Below are positions 47,588 through 58,037 of a stretch of DNA of 64,000 nucleotides, piece after piece. Below the pieces are notes generated by a model. That model was given only the letters and a program-made list of their open reading frames with translations, did no database searches and was not told the DNA's origin. Each line of letters starts with the position of its first letter. The first letter of the stretch is position 1. This stretch comes from Henckelia pumila (lineage: Eukaryota > Streptophyta > Magnoliopsida > Lamiales > Gesneriaceae): NCBI RefSeq assembly GCF_033568475.1, contig NW_027331831.1, positions 10,416,001-10,480,000 of the forward strand. Reading direction: 5' to 3'. A program made the position numbers and the translations under genes.

Positions 47588-49063
47588 TGTAGCGACCCGA
47601 CCCGGATCCACTACCTAATCAGAGTTAAGATCATAATTAAGCATGCATTAAATAAAATCGTTGCGGAAGACTTAAATACAAACAGACCGACAGAATACAA
47701 CCGGCTAACAAACTCGATTTATACAACTCAATCGAATTATTATAAAACCTACAGCTAAATACTGCTGTCTTCAAGGTAGCTGGCTCCTCCAGGCTCCTGG
47801 TGCTCAATCCTGCACCTACACCTGCCCCGTCGAATAGGGTATCCAGATACACAAAAAATACTGGACGTGAGCTCTAAGCTCAATAAAAAAGCACGGATAA
47901 ACATACAAATATGATGCATGCAAATGACAGGATATCCATATCTGGGATAACTGTATACGAACCGCTCAGACTGGCGCCTGAGATATAAGCTCGTCACATC
48001 GGGGTAGCTAACCACTGTGTGCGACCACTCATTCTCGAATCCCGGATGCGGACCACGGAGTCCTTGAGGTATCAGTACCTAAGGGTACTCGATATCAAAC
48101 GTCCTAACAGGGCTGAGCAACCCTAACTGGCTCATCTCGAAAGATATACAGACGTACATGCACAAGATGATATGCACATGCCACATAACAATAATAACAT
48201 GCAAATACATAAATTCAACATATAAGCATGCATATCCACTGGCAATCTCAATCAGTACTTACGTACCTTTCTAAGGCAGTCCTAGTAGTTCCACTTTAGG
48301 TTCCAAGCCTATCATCAAGTCTACAATGCAAATACCCATGCATCATTCAATAAGCTCTAAAAGCCTTAACTAAGCTATTGCATACTCCTAAATAATTTAA
48401 GGAGACCATAGCTATACCTGCGTCCGTCGTCAGCCCACTGATGGCGACTATCCCGCAACTAGGGCACTCCCCTGCTACGAATCCACAGCCTCGAACACGA
48501 ATCTACAACACGAGCACTGCTCCGCTACTATGTCAGACACTGTCTGACTATACTAAAACAAATATCCTACTCCAACTCTAAAATAAAAGTACCCAAATCC
48601 CTAAAATAGGACCACGAGGGCGAAGGAGAGAATTCGGAATTGGTAAAAAATGAAGGCCTCGGACCTTATATTTATAGGCATCAATCGGAACCTCCGATCC
48701 TGCCATCGGAGCTTCCGAACATCGTCATCTGCCACGTGTCAAAATCTCACTGGTTGAATTCGGATAGGGGTGATCGGAGCTTCCGATCCTGTTCGGAGCT
48801 TTCGATCAACCACACGTCATGGATGAAGTAATTCGATCGGAGCTTCCGATCTTTCATCGGAGCTTTCGATCAACTTCTGAGCATCCGATCCTAACTTCGG
48901 AGCTTCCGATCTTTCTGACCCTCCGGACCTTTTCTGATCATTTTGGGTCTATTTCGGGGCTCCTTTAATCCATTTAGAAGTCTCCTTAATCACGTTTTAC
49001 TAAATCTAACATTATCACACGATAATTACTCATTATCGTTAATTCTGGATATGGGCCACTACA
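47588..49063 (-). repeat. right LTR of gypsy B (5' LTR)
   Basis: 1476 bp. The TATA-like box (minus CCTATAAATATAAGG) is at 48665-48679, with the palindrome array upstream at 48683-48925. A CCTGCCCCGTCGAATAGGGT block at 47821-47840 is shared with related LTRs. Confidence 0.92.
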
Positions 49064-49068
49064 GATTT

Positions 49069-50094
49069 TATCGGGCAGGATGGCCCTTTTATGTTAGACG
49101 TATTGGGGGCTATATTGTGAGTGGCTTGGGTGTAGCCATTTCATCTAGTGCTAGCATACTCCTTATAGTCGCACCAAAGTCTAGAGGATGGAGATACGTA
49201 GCACCACCTCGATCGGGAGAGTCGGTGATTTGTTTACGTGATCTCATCCTCGGGATCCCAAAAGCAAAAGCAACAATGTTGTGATTATCCGGACTTGATA
49301 ATCCCAGAGTTTTAAAGACATGCATTTTATTTGGATTTGTCTTGGAATTGCATGGTTGATATATGAATATTTGGAAGTTGATGTATTTCATTTTGAGATA
49401 CTTATTTGATATTGCATGTTTGTCTCTTTTACTGGGAATATTATTCTCACCGAATTATCCGGCTGTTGTCTTTGTTTGTATGTGTACTTGGCAACAGGTG
49501 AGGCAGGGCCGAGTCAGAGATCGCATGGCTAGGTGAACGAGTTGATAGAGCGAGACCTTGTGGTTGTAGAAGTCAAATAAGTAATCGAACTTAGATCATA
49601 TTCAAACTTGTATTGTATTGCATTGAATAATCTAGATTGAAGCATGTTCTACTAGTTGAGATTGTATAACTTTAGAACTACCTGGTATTGGATTATGCTT
49701 GATGTTTGGATGATTTATGCATGTTGAATGGAATTTAGTTTTGAAGATTTGGAGTTGAATAGAGTTGATCATATCTGTTTTATTTCTGCAAAATTGTGCC
49801 CGCTCGATCGGTTGAATCTTACCGATCGAGCGAGCACCCCTGAGCTGAGGCAGATTGTTGGACTTTTTGTGTCCGCTCGATCGGTAAGATTTTACCGATC
49901 GAGCGGAGGGCTTTGATAAGTCTCGGCAGAGACTTGGATTTTATGGCCCGCTCGATCGGTAATGTTTTACCGATCGAGCGAGCACTATTTTAAAAAAATA
50001 AATAAATATATTTGATTGGTTTTAAATCTTCGATTCTCTTATGCTTAATTGTTGTTTAATCCCGAGATTAGTTGTTTAAAACCGAAGTCTCACA
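49069..50094 (+). repeat. solo LTR A, right part
   Basis: It continues from 32558 after the duplication GATTT, ends GTCTCACA, and is followed by CCAAG (50095-50099). Three perfect or near-perfect hairpins CGCTCGATCGGT...ACCGATCGAGCG lie at 49801-49835, 49874-49907 and 49949-49983. Confidence 0.87.
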
Positions 50095-50099
50095 CCAAG

Positions 50100-50443
50100 A
50101 GTGTTATCATCACTGCCAATAATTGTTCTCCACATAGGAAGGGGAATACTATTTTATCACTGGCTTTGGGGAAGGGGCTCTTCCTACTCGGTACCTGGGA
50201 GATCCACTTTTTCTATGTCCTCGGAAGAGTTCTTATTTCAACAACATTATTGCCAATGCCAGTAAAAATCTTCAAGGGTAGACATTGTCATTTGGGAGTC
50301 GGTTGGTGTTGATCAAAAGCTTCTTTTGTTCTATATCGATCTACCTGTTTCAGGTTCTGCAGCCTCCGAGAACAGTCTTACACAAGTTTGAAATTTTGTG
50401 TTCGAAATTCCTCTAGGGTTCGAAGCATGGCTTTAAGAAAATA
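50100..50443 (+). pseudogene. LINE, segment 2 (end of RT)
   Basis: It resumes LINE sequence after solo LTR A. In shifting frames it shows the LPFLYLGTPLF-like turn (50180-50215) and the LIKSFFCSISIYLFQVL region found after the RT palm of plant LINEs. Frameshifts and stops are frequent. Confidence 0.7.
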
Positions 50444-51968
50444 TGTAGTAGCCCGACTACTAATTTAACTAATTCATTTCTTTAAACAAGATTAATGAGT
50501 TATCAAATGAGTTAAAGAAGTGGAAAATAGGATTCAGGACATTCAAAATATTCCAAGAGGAGTTACTGGTGCCTAAGAGTTCGGATGATCCGAACTAGAC
50601 AAAGCAATAGATCGGAAGCTCCGAGGAGATCGGACGATCCAAAGATAGGATTGGACGATCAGATCTCTATTGGATAAGATAAGATAAAATCAAGATTTGG
50701 TTGGACAACTGCAGGTGTTCGAACGATCCGAAGAGAAGATCGGATGATCAGATCTGATTGGAGGCTCCGATTGAGTTCGAAATCATAGGGAGTTCGGACG
50801 ATCCGAACTTGGGATCGAACCATCTGAACTCTGTCCGCAACCAGCTGTCAGGATAAGGGGACACGTGTTTGGAGAGGAATCGTTGAGAACGATCGAATGA
50901 TCCAAACATCGGATCATCCGATCTACGTCTATAAATAGGGGTCCGAGAGTCTCATTTGAAAATCTCACAATTCAATTCCCTCTCCTATTCTAGGCGGACT
51001 CTAGGGGTTTTTAGGCATTTTTCTCGTGGTCAGGAGGTGACAGGGCACTACCGGGGTTGTAGTAAAGTTGTGCCCAAGTTTTGGGATTATCTCCATAAGT
51101 GGGCTATCGACAAACGTAGGTATACTACTAGATTCAGATTAATCTAAGTGAGAATCCATTAGTCTAATTAAGGCTTTTGGAGAATAAATAATGATACAAT
51201 TTTTGTCTGCTTATAGGCTTGTACTAGAGAACTAGTATCGCTAGGTTGCTTACTTTGAGATACGCACGTACTATCCGAGATACTCTGGTTGAGTATGCAT
51301 TATCTATGATTGCATGTTTTATGTGGCATTAATTATAAGTGCATTTATTATGTCACGGATATTATGCTGCATGCATTGGCACGTTGAGCCTGTATTTTAT
51401 TGATACTACCAGTAGAGGGGTCGCTCAGCCCCATGTTATTTTGTGGATAAATGTCATGGTTTTGGATCCGGATGGTCCACGGTTTGATGGTATGGGAGCC
51501 ACCTCCTGATGCGACAACCCAATGTGCTACATACCATGGTGTATTTGACTAAGCAACGTTCATTTTAGGTTCTCAGTACCTTTTCACTTGCATATGCACT
51601 CATAACACTTGTATACTCGTGCTTTCATACTGAGCTTTTTATGCTCATGTCCTCGGTTTTTGTTCTAGATACCCTATTCCACGGGGCGGGACTTAGGTTG
51701 GATGGAGTCAGTGGTAGTGGTCATTGAGCTACAGCATGGTGGATTTGTATTGTACCTGGTTTCCGTTGTAATTGGGATTTTAGTTTTACCTTCGATGGGT
51801 TGTATAACATTATTGGTTGTTATAGTATTTGTTTGGACCGGTTGTATTCTGTCGGTAGATTTTAGTTGTTTTAATTAAGTTTCCTCTGAATTTTCTGATT
51901 ACCGCTATTAAATCGATTTGCATGCTTTAAGCTTTGGTTAATTAGTGATTCTGGGTTGGGTCACTACA
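50444..51968 (+). repeat. solo LTR D (gypsy, related to the LTRs of B and 21983)
   Basis: 1525 bp, TGTAGTAGCCCG...GGGTCACTACA. The flanks AAATA (50439-50443) and AAAGA (51969-51973) match at 4 of 5. The LINE reads through as GFKKRHWISW with AAAGA, so the left copy has mutated. It contains a palindrome-rich zone at about 50576-50925, a TATA box TCTATAAATAGGGG at 50928-50941, and the block ACCCTATTCCACGGGGCGGG at 51671-51690. No internal element sequence is attached. Confidence 0.87.
50928..50941 (+). promoter_or_regulatory. TATA box of solo LTR D
   Basis: TCTATAAATAGGGG follows an array of GATC-centred palindromes such as GTTCGGATGATCCGAAC and GTTCGGACGATCCGAAC. It is the same arrangement as in the minus-strand LTRs of this window. 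With no element attached it could drive transcription into the flanking LINE. Confidence 0.6.
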
Positions 51969-51973
51969 AAAGA

Positions 51974-52435
51974 CATTGGATTTCTTGGGAGAAAATTTTT
52001 CTCCCGATCTCAGAAGGTAGATTGGGTATTCGTAGACTCAAAGATTCGGTGACAGCCTTTTCCATCAAACTTTGGGTGACATTCATATCTGTGGAGTCGC
52101 TCTTGACTAAATTCTTGAATATGAAATATTGAAAATTTTCTCCCCCTACAGCAGTTCGTCTAATGCACAATGTATCTCCCACTGTGGAGAATGATGAAGA
52201 TCAGGAATCGAGCAGAAGAAGGGATTGGTTGGAGAATTGTTGTAGGGCAGTTAAGTTTTTGGTTTGACTCATGGGTCCCGGATGGTCCATTATTGTGAAG
52301 CCCGGGGCTGAGAAAGCTAAGAGTGATCATCGGTTCCAAGAGGTTGCACGGACAATGAACGGCTCTTTGTAGGCTTCTAAGTGGGGGAAGACATGAATGA
52401 ACCAAAATCATGCCGGAATGAGAGAGATTCTGAGA
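51974..52435 (+). pseudogene. LINE, segment 3
   Basis: It reads HWISWEKIFLPISEGRLGIRRLKDS, the landmark after the RT domain in plant LINEs, then KLWVTF. A stop follows and the frame is lost before the 5S-like insertion. Confidence 0.75.
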
Positions 52436-52672
52436 CTGTGTAGGTATGGGACTGCATAGTTGAGGAGGACTTAAAATATTTGATAGATACTACTCATATC
52501 AAGAAGGTGTATCTTTTTTTCGGGAGCTCATCACATAAGAACTCCAAAGTTAAGCGTGCTTGACTTGAGACAATTATAGGATGGGTGACCCCCTAAGAAG
52601 TTTCTCAGGATGCGTGTGAGTGAATACATAAGCACGCTGGAAATAATCGTCTTGATATAGTAGATCGTTACA
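52436..52672 (+). mobile_element. Cassandra-type TRIM LTR remnant carrying a 5S rRNA-like sequence
   Basis: The segment interrupts the LINE. Its centre (52522-52625) resembles plant 5S rRNA from about its position 35: AGAACTCCAAAGTTAAGCG, then GGATGGGTGACC and GTTTCTCAGGATGCGTGTGAG. Flanking phrases (GGGACTGCAT, ACTACTCATATCAAGAAGGT, AAGCACGCTGG and a terminal TTACA) fit the Cassandra terminal-repeat retrotransposon LTR, which is known to embed 5S sequence. The left end is unclear and no target duplication was found, so it may be a solo, truncated copy. A plain 5S pseudogene is the alternative. Confidence 0.72.
52548..52590 (+). promoter_or_regulatory. 5S-type internal control region (A box and C box) in the Cassandra-like LTR
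   Basis: AGTTAAGCGTGCTTG at 52548-52562 matches the 5S A box, and AGGATGGGTGACC at 52578-52590 matches the C box, with near-normal spacing. RNA polymerase III use is possible but not shown. Confidence 0.6.
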
Positions 52673-54171
52673 AATATTCCTTGGTTTCTATCCAGGGGTA
52701 GCCATCTAGGCTGGTTTCTTGGTTTTTGGATGGTAGAAATTCTAGTTGGTTTCTTGGTTTTTGGATGGTAGAAATTGGAATCTAGATCGGATTTTAATGG
52801 TGGTCCCAATTGATGTTGCTTATCGCATCATGGAGGTGCTTATCCACCCAGTTTCCGAGGACATTGCCATCTGAAAGCCTTCTACTAATGGTAGATTCTC
52901 TGTCAAATCCGCCTGGGAGTTGGTACGACATAGGCATACTGATATTGGATGGTTAAAAGGCTGCTGGTCCAAGTTGTTTAGGCTATACATCTCAATATTT
53001 TGTTGGAGCTGGTTTTTTAAGAGGATTCCTGTCAATGATATTCTTAAATCCAGAGGAATTATGTTGGCTTCGTTGTGTCAATTTTGTCGGGATCAAGAGT
53101 CTTTTGATCATATTTTTTTCGAGAGTGTTCCTGCTATGTGTGTTTGGAAATTCTTTGCTCGTATCTTTTGTGTTCAGGATTACCATTACTTTGCCAATTG
53201 GAAGGTGGCCATGGATTGGAGTAGAGAGGCCACATCAAGGAATTAATTTTTTTTCTAATTATTTGGTTTCTTTGGAGAGCTAGAAACGAACACAAACACA
53301 AGGGAGTCCACATCCAATCGGCCAAGATCATTTTGCATATTAATGAGTTTATTTTGTCTATTGGTCATGCAGGGTCGCTTAGGGCTAGACATTGGGCTGG
53401 TTATGACGAATTTGCTCATTCCTTAGGGCTGAATTATAATGTGTCTCGAGCTACTACTATTCGGGTGATACGATGGTTGCTTCCTTCTTTTGGGCAATTC
53501 AAGTTGAATTCAGATGGTTGTTCGAAGGGTGGAAGAGAGTCGGGGATTGGTGAAATTATCAGAGATCGCACTGGCAGGCCGATCATTGCGTATCATGATT
53601 ATATCGGTTATGGTATGAACACGAGAGCTGAACTACTTGCTACTTTGAAGGGTTTGCAGGTTTGCAAACTTTTTTGTTCCATTATAGCTCAAAGTTGGCT
53701 ACATGGCGGCTTTAGCTATTTTGGACGCAAACATCACAGCTTGGGAGCTTAGTCGGATTCTGAACACACAGATTCAGGGGATTTTAGGCACTTTAGTGGT
53801 GCAAAATCATATGTTTACCGGGAAGCTAATGCTACGGCGAACGATTTGGCTAATCCTGGATTGGTCAAGGGTTCGATCATATTGCATCCAGAGGATATAC
53901 AGGGGAGACTAAAGGGAATTGTAGATTGGACAGATCTGGTCTACCTTATATTAGAGTTAAAACTGGTTGTAATTGAGTCATATTTTGTTTTGTTATTTTC
54001 GAATTAGCTTTGTATGTTATAATTTTTTGAGAGGTCTTGGTCTAGTCTCTCTCTCTTATATTTATCATTTTATGATTTTATCTAATAAATGGGTAGGGGT
54101 TCGCCAAACCTAGCTCCCGCCACTACAGGCGGTGTTTTTTTAAAAAATAAAACAAAACAAAACAAAACAAA
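52673..54171 (+). pseudogene. LINE, segment 4 (zf-RVT and RNase H-like regions, 3' end and A-rich tail)
   Basis: It reads KPSTNGRFSVKSAWELV, then the zf-RVT-like region (FFKRIPVNDILKSRG, LCQFCRDQESFDHIFFE, VWKFF; about 52920-53150). An RVT_3-type RNase H follows (FKLNSDGCSKGGRESGIGE, NTRAELLATLKGLQVC; about 53495-53670). A frame break near 53680 and later stops make it non-functional. The 3' end is an A-rich (AAAAC)n tail at 54140-54171. No target duplication of the LINE could be matched. Confidence 0.82.
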
Positions 54172-54304
54172 CCTCCCTTTTGAAAAATCTGAGTCATAAA
54201 AACCCCTAAAAATTATTAATTGGCCAACTCATCCTTTATGTTTTAAAACTTTTGTACATTTCATCCATATATTATAAAAACAAAGAAACATTTACCCCAT
54301 ATTA

Positions 54305-54475
54305 GGGGTTAGTCTATGCTACATCGGGAGTGTTTTTCCCCTAATTTAATATCATTAGATCACGTGGGACCCTTATATTTTTATGAAAATTGACATGTGT
54401 GTTGATGATCCAATGGTTGTAATTTGACCACATCATAGAGGGAAAAATACTCCAGGTGTAACATAAAATAATCCT
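54305..54475. mobile_element. foldback MITE, ~170 bp
   Basis: The left arm GGTTAGTCTATGCTACATC and the reverse complement of the right arm, GGATTATTTTATGTTACAC, both continue to a shared GGAGT(G/A)TTTTTCCC. About 35 bp of imperfect terminal inverted repeat is visible, with no coding potential. Confidence 0.55.
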
Positions 54476-54654
54476 CTTTTCTATGCTCAATTTTTGCAAC
54501 CATGGGTTCGAACATGCAATTAATTTTTACTTAAGGTGTTTTTTTTAATTCAGAAGGGATTTTGATGTAATTAACACATATAAAGTTATATAGTTTTTGG
54601 GGAAGTCTATCGCGAGAAGATTTTAATGACCTATATACATTAGAAATTTCGATC

Positions 54655-54740
54655 TAATCCATATATATATATAGAATGAAAAACAATATATTTGTCAGAG
54701 TTAAATTAGATCAGAGATCCGTCGAAATTGACTCGTTATA
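54655..54740. repeat. dispersed repeat R1, copy 2
   Basis: It shares GAATGAAAAACAATAT..., AAATTAGATCAGAGATC and GTCGAAATTGACTCG with 59600-59735, and more weakly with 5215-5330. Confidence 0.45.
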
Positions 54741-55882
54741 GTTTTATATTATATTATAACATATAAATTAAAATTAAAATTCTAATTATAAATATAACAA
54801 TAAAAAATTAATTATTTAGTAACTTAATGTTTAATTTTTTTTTAAAGGCCTTAATGTTTAATTTTTAATGAATAGAAGTTGTTTGGGTCACATTTTACAC
54901 ACGTGCCTAACCTCAATTATTATGTTTATATATGACATAGAATGACTGATGACAGACGTGTCGAGGAGGGTCTACTCCATTATTATAAATTTATAATCTT
55001 CTTTGCTATAATAAAATTTAAAAAGATTTTTTTCAGTGGGGAAAGATATTTTTGATATAATTGAATCTCGAACTCAAAATTTCGTTTAATACTTAAGATC
55101 TTGATGCCAAATAATTTATACGTTATCGGCAAAATCTAAAAAGTATTGATAAACTCATAACATGAATATACAAAATAAACATTTGAAGCTCTTAATATAA
55201 TTTTACGCTATCAAATCTAATAGATTAATAATACTCGAAACACTTATCAGAAATAAATTCAATTAAAGATTTCGAAAGGAATGCAACAATATATATTTTT
55301 ATAAATAACGTAACACAGAATGTAATTACATCATATCAGGAATAATTACATTATTCGAAATCAAAGTAGAACAGAAGACATAGTGACTCGTCCCTCCCGA
55401 TTCCCCGAACACTCACAGAGGTCGACAACTTGTCTAACCAAGACATGGTGGTAACGCTGTATTCGTTTTAATTTGTTCTCCAATATATCTATATACATGT
55501 TATTATCACACAAATGATAAAAGAAATTATTTTTTTAGAGATGTTCGAATTGGAAAAGTACGTAAGCTTTTGATAATAGTTACGTGTCCGATTTTTTTTG
55601 TCAAAACTTTTTATGACAAGTCTGTCGCACAAAATTTGTCCAATGTAATTGACCTGATTACTAACGTGACTTGCTGAATTGTATGTTTGTGGTTTACTTA
55701 ATATTTAACAAAGAGTAGCTACTGTGAGTTTCATCAAGATTAAAAAAATAATATAGAGATCTGCTATCCAAATTAATAGCTAAATTTCTAAATTTTACCC
55801 AACATATTTAACATTACTATCCAGGCTAATTCATCGAGAAAATTCTTGACGATAAAACATATCCCTTTATAAAAAATGCTAT

Positions 55883-56478
55883 GGGTGTGTTTACTTGGCT
55901 TAATCATAGGATGAGTTTATTAATCCAATTTAATTCATTGTTTACTTACAAAAAAATCATTTTCCTTCAAATCTGAAGGCCAGTAATTATACATTGATTT
56001 CATTGGATTTCTCATCCTTAATTGCATGAGGTATAACATATCCTTCACAATATTTATGGAAAAAATTCTATAAAAATCATAATGTATCCTTCTTTAATTC
56101 TTTTGTTTTCCTCCCAATTTCTCATATTTTTTTATGACTCATTTTATCAATTTTATCTATTTTAAAAAATACATAATTTTATACCCAATAATTTCGATAA
56201 GTGAAAATGACTCACATTTGAATCAATAATAATTTACAATATTCAACAATAATTCAATCCAAAATATATGAATACAAAATTAAACATAATATTATTTATC
56301 ATAGGTGGAGGGTAAAACTGTAATTCGTCCATCAATCATTATTTCAATCCCAAAATTAATAACTCAAAGTAAACATGTAATTGTTTATCCATCATTATTC
56401 CACATCCTTCAAAATCATTTTATTGGTCCTAGTTTGATTTATTCATATATAATCACATTTCAGAAAGTAAACGCAGCC
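55883..56478. mobile_element. MITE, ~596 bp, PIF/Harbinger- or hAT-like
   Basis: The ends GGGTGTGTTTACTT and, complemented, GGCTGCGTTTACTT are inverted repeats. The 3-bp flanks TAT are the same on both sides (55880-55882 and 56479-56481). Subterminal TTAATCATAGGAT-like phrases also pair. The interior is AT-rich and non-coding. Confidence 0.55.
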
Positions 56479-56481
56479 TAT

Positions 56482-57873
56482 ATGTACAAAGAGAATTATA
56501 AATTTGATTACAAATTAAAATAAATTTTAATTACAAATTTATCCATCAACTTTAATTGAAAAAAATATTCCAAAAAGTTCATTTAAGATAAGTTTGTAAT
56601 TTCAAATATATTTTGTAATCCAATATATATATAAACCACATTATACATGTAGTTAAAGAAATAATATCTCAATTAATCACGCCATTAATACATGGTTAAC
56701 GCTAGAATCATTCTATTATTAAATGAAATGGCCGGAAATTTTTGGTATATGATTTTACAAAAAAATTAATTTCAGACATAACGCTTTTATTTTTTAAACA
56801 TCTTCCTAAATCCATTAGAAAAAATCTTCCTAAATATTTTGTACACTCATATATAAATAAAAATTGCGTTAACAAAAAAAATTTAAAAAAAGGACAAAAA
56901 AGTGGATTCGAAAGAAAATTGATAAACATTTCCAGTCATTTTTAAATTAGAGATGATAATGAAGAAACAAAATTCGACGAGGGTCCAAATCCAATATCGT
57001 GACACTATTCAACCTACGACTGTATTAGTAAACTCCCACTTTTGACTTAGTACAAAGTATGATATACTAAAACAAATACATAAATATATAGATATACTAT
57101 TAATAAAACAAAAACTCCTTATATATATAACTAACATTTGTAAAGTTTATTTCATAATCTCAAAAGTTTGAGTTACACTCAGACATTTTAGATTTAGGTT
57201 CAGTTTGGATATAAAAATATTTTACTTTAAAAAAATATTTTTTAAATTATATTGGTTTTTAAAAGTATTTTTTAAAATAAAAACTGTAATAATTTTATGT
57301 TTGGATAAATAGATTGAAATAATTTTTTCTAAGTAGACTACTTGAGTTAAAAAAAAACATTTGAAAAGCTATAAATATGAGCTTTAAAAAAACTTATTTT
57401 GGCTCACTTCAAATCTATCCAAACTCTTTTCTTTTTTGGCTTCTTAATCCAAACACATTCTGAATACATAATTCGTGTTTAAATTTGGTCAGACCGAGAC
57501 CGAGCGCTTATTGGTGGTAATATGCAACTCAAATCTTTTAAACCGCGCGTGCAATTAATGAGAATCAAACACATAACTTTGACTCTAATACTAATTAAAA
57601 CGATCGCTTATCACTTTACCAAAAGTTACAAATGTTGATTGTTTTATGCAACTCAAATCTTTTAAATTGCACAACAACTAACTTAAATATCATGGTTTTA
57701 TCGCTCTATCCAATATAGATAATATTACACCACCATGAAATTAACTTAACTTTATAGGAAAAAAAGAAATAATCATTGCAAAGAATTATACATAATAGAT
57801 AACATACCCAATACTACATAATATTCATATAATCATATTACACATAAAGCGTGCGCGTATTAGCTAATATATC
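56482..57873. other. AT-rich spacer upstream of the transporter gene, with one MITE
   Basis: No credible ORF; the 67-73 codon ORFs at 56708-56945 overlap on opposite strands. It contains the inverted-repeat element at 57197-57461. Its last ~100 bp lead into the promoter. Confidence 0.5.
57197..57461. mobile_element. short AT-rich MITE
   Basis: The terminal phrases GGTTCAGTTTGGATATAAA and, complemented, AGAATGTGTTTGGATTAAGA pair imperfectly, and the interior folds back through AAAAATATTTT-like runs. No target duplication was confirmed. Confidence 0.4.
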
Positions 57874-57893
57874 TATATATATATCTATATAAT
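57874..57893 (+). promoter_or_regulatory. TATA region of the NPF4-type gene
   Basis: A TATATATATATCTATATAA-like run lies about 150 bp upstream of the proposed start codon, followed by a pyrimidine-rich stretch that could be the transcription start region. Position alone supports it. Confidence 0.4.
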
Positions 57894-58037
57894 CCCATCC
57901 TCCCAAGTCCCAACATCTTCAAGGAGAGAGGTGTGTAACAATATCCCACCCTGTGATCACATCTTCCTCTCCCGCAAGAAAATACCAAAAATTCTTGTGG
58001 GGATTCCATTTTCAACTCATCCACAGGCCAAAAAGAA

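Larger units (their letters stand above)
32559..49063 (-). mobile_element. gypsy element B (non-coding interior), split by a copia element
   Basis: LTR parts are 32559-33818 plus 43462-43717, and 47588-49063, beginning TGTAGCGACCCG and ending GGGCCACTACA. The duplication GATTT flanks the whole (32554-32558 and 49064-49068). A primer-binding site lies next to the right LTR and a polypurine tract next to the left LTR, so it reads on the minus strand. The 3.9-kb interior has no gag or pol ORF. The copia element at 33819-43456 sits inside the left LTR. Confidence 0.92.
54172..55882. other. AT-rich spacer containing a foldback MITE and a dispersed-repeat copy
   Basis: No credible coding region. 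It includes the MITE at 54305-54475 and a repeat copy at 54655-54740; the rest is AT-rich and featureless. Confidence 0.5.

Noticed and set aside
52531..52809. 92-codon minus-strand ORF with repeated Lys/Pro phrases
   Set aside because: It crosses the junction between the 5S-like insertion and the LINE and reads a local duplication in the LINE.
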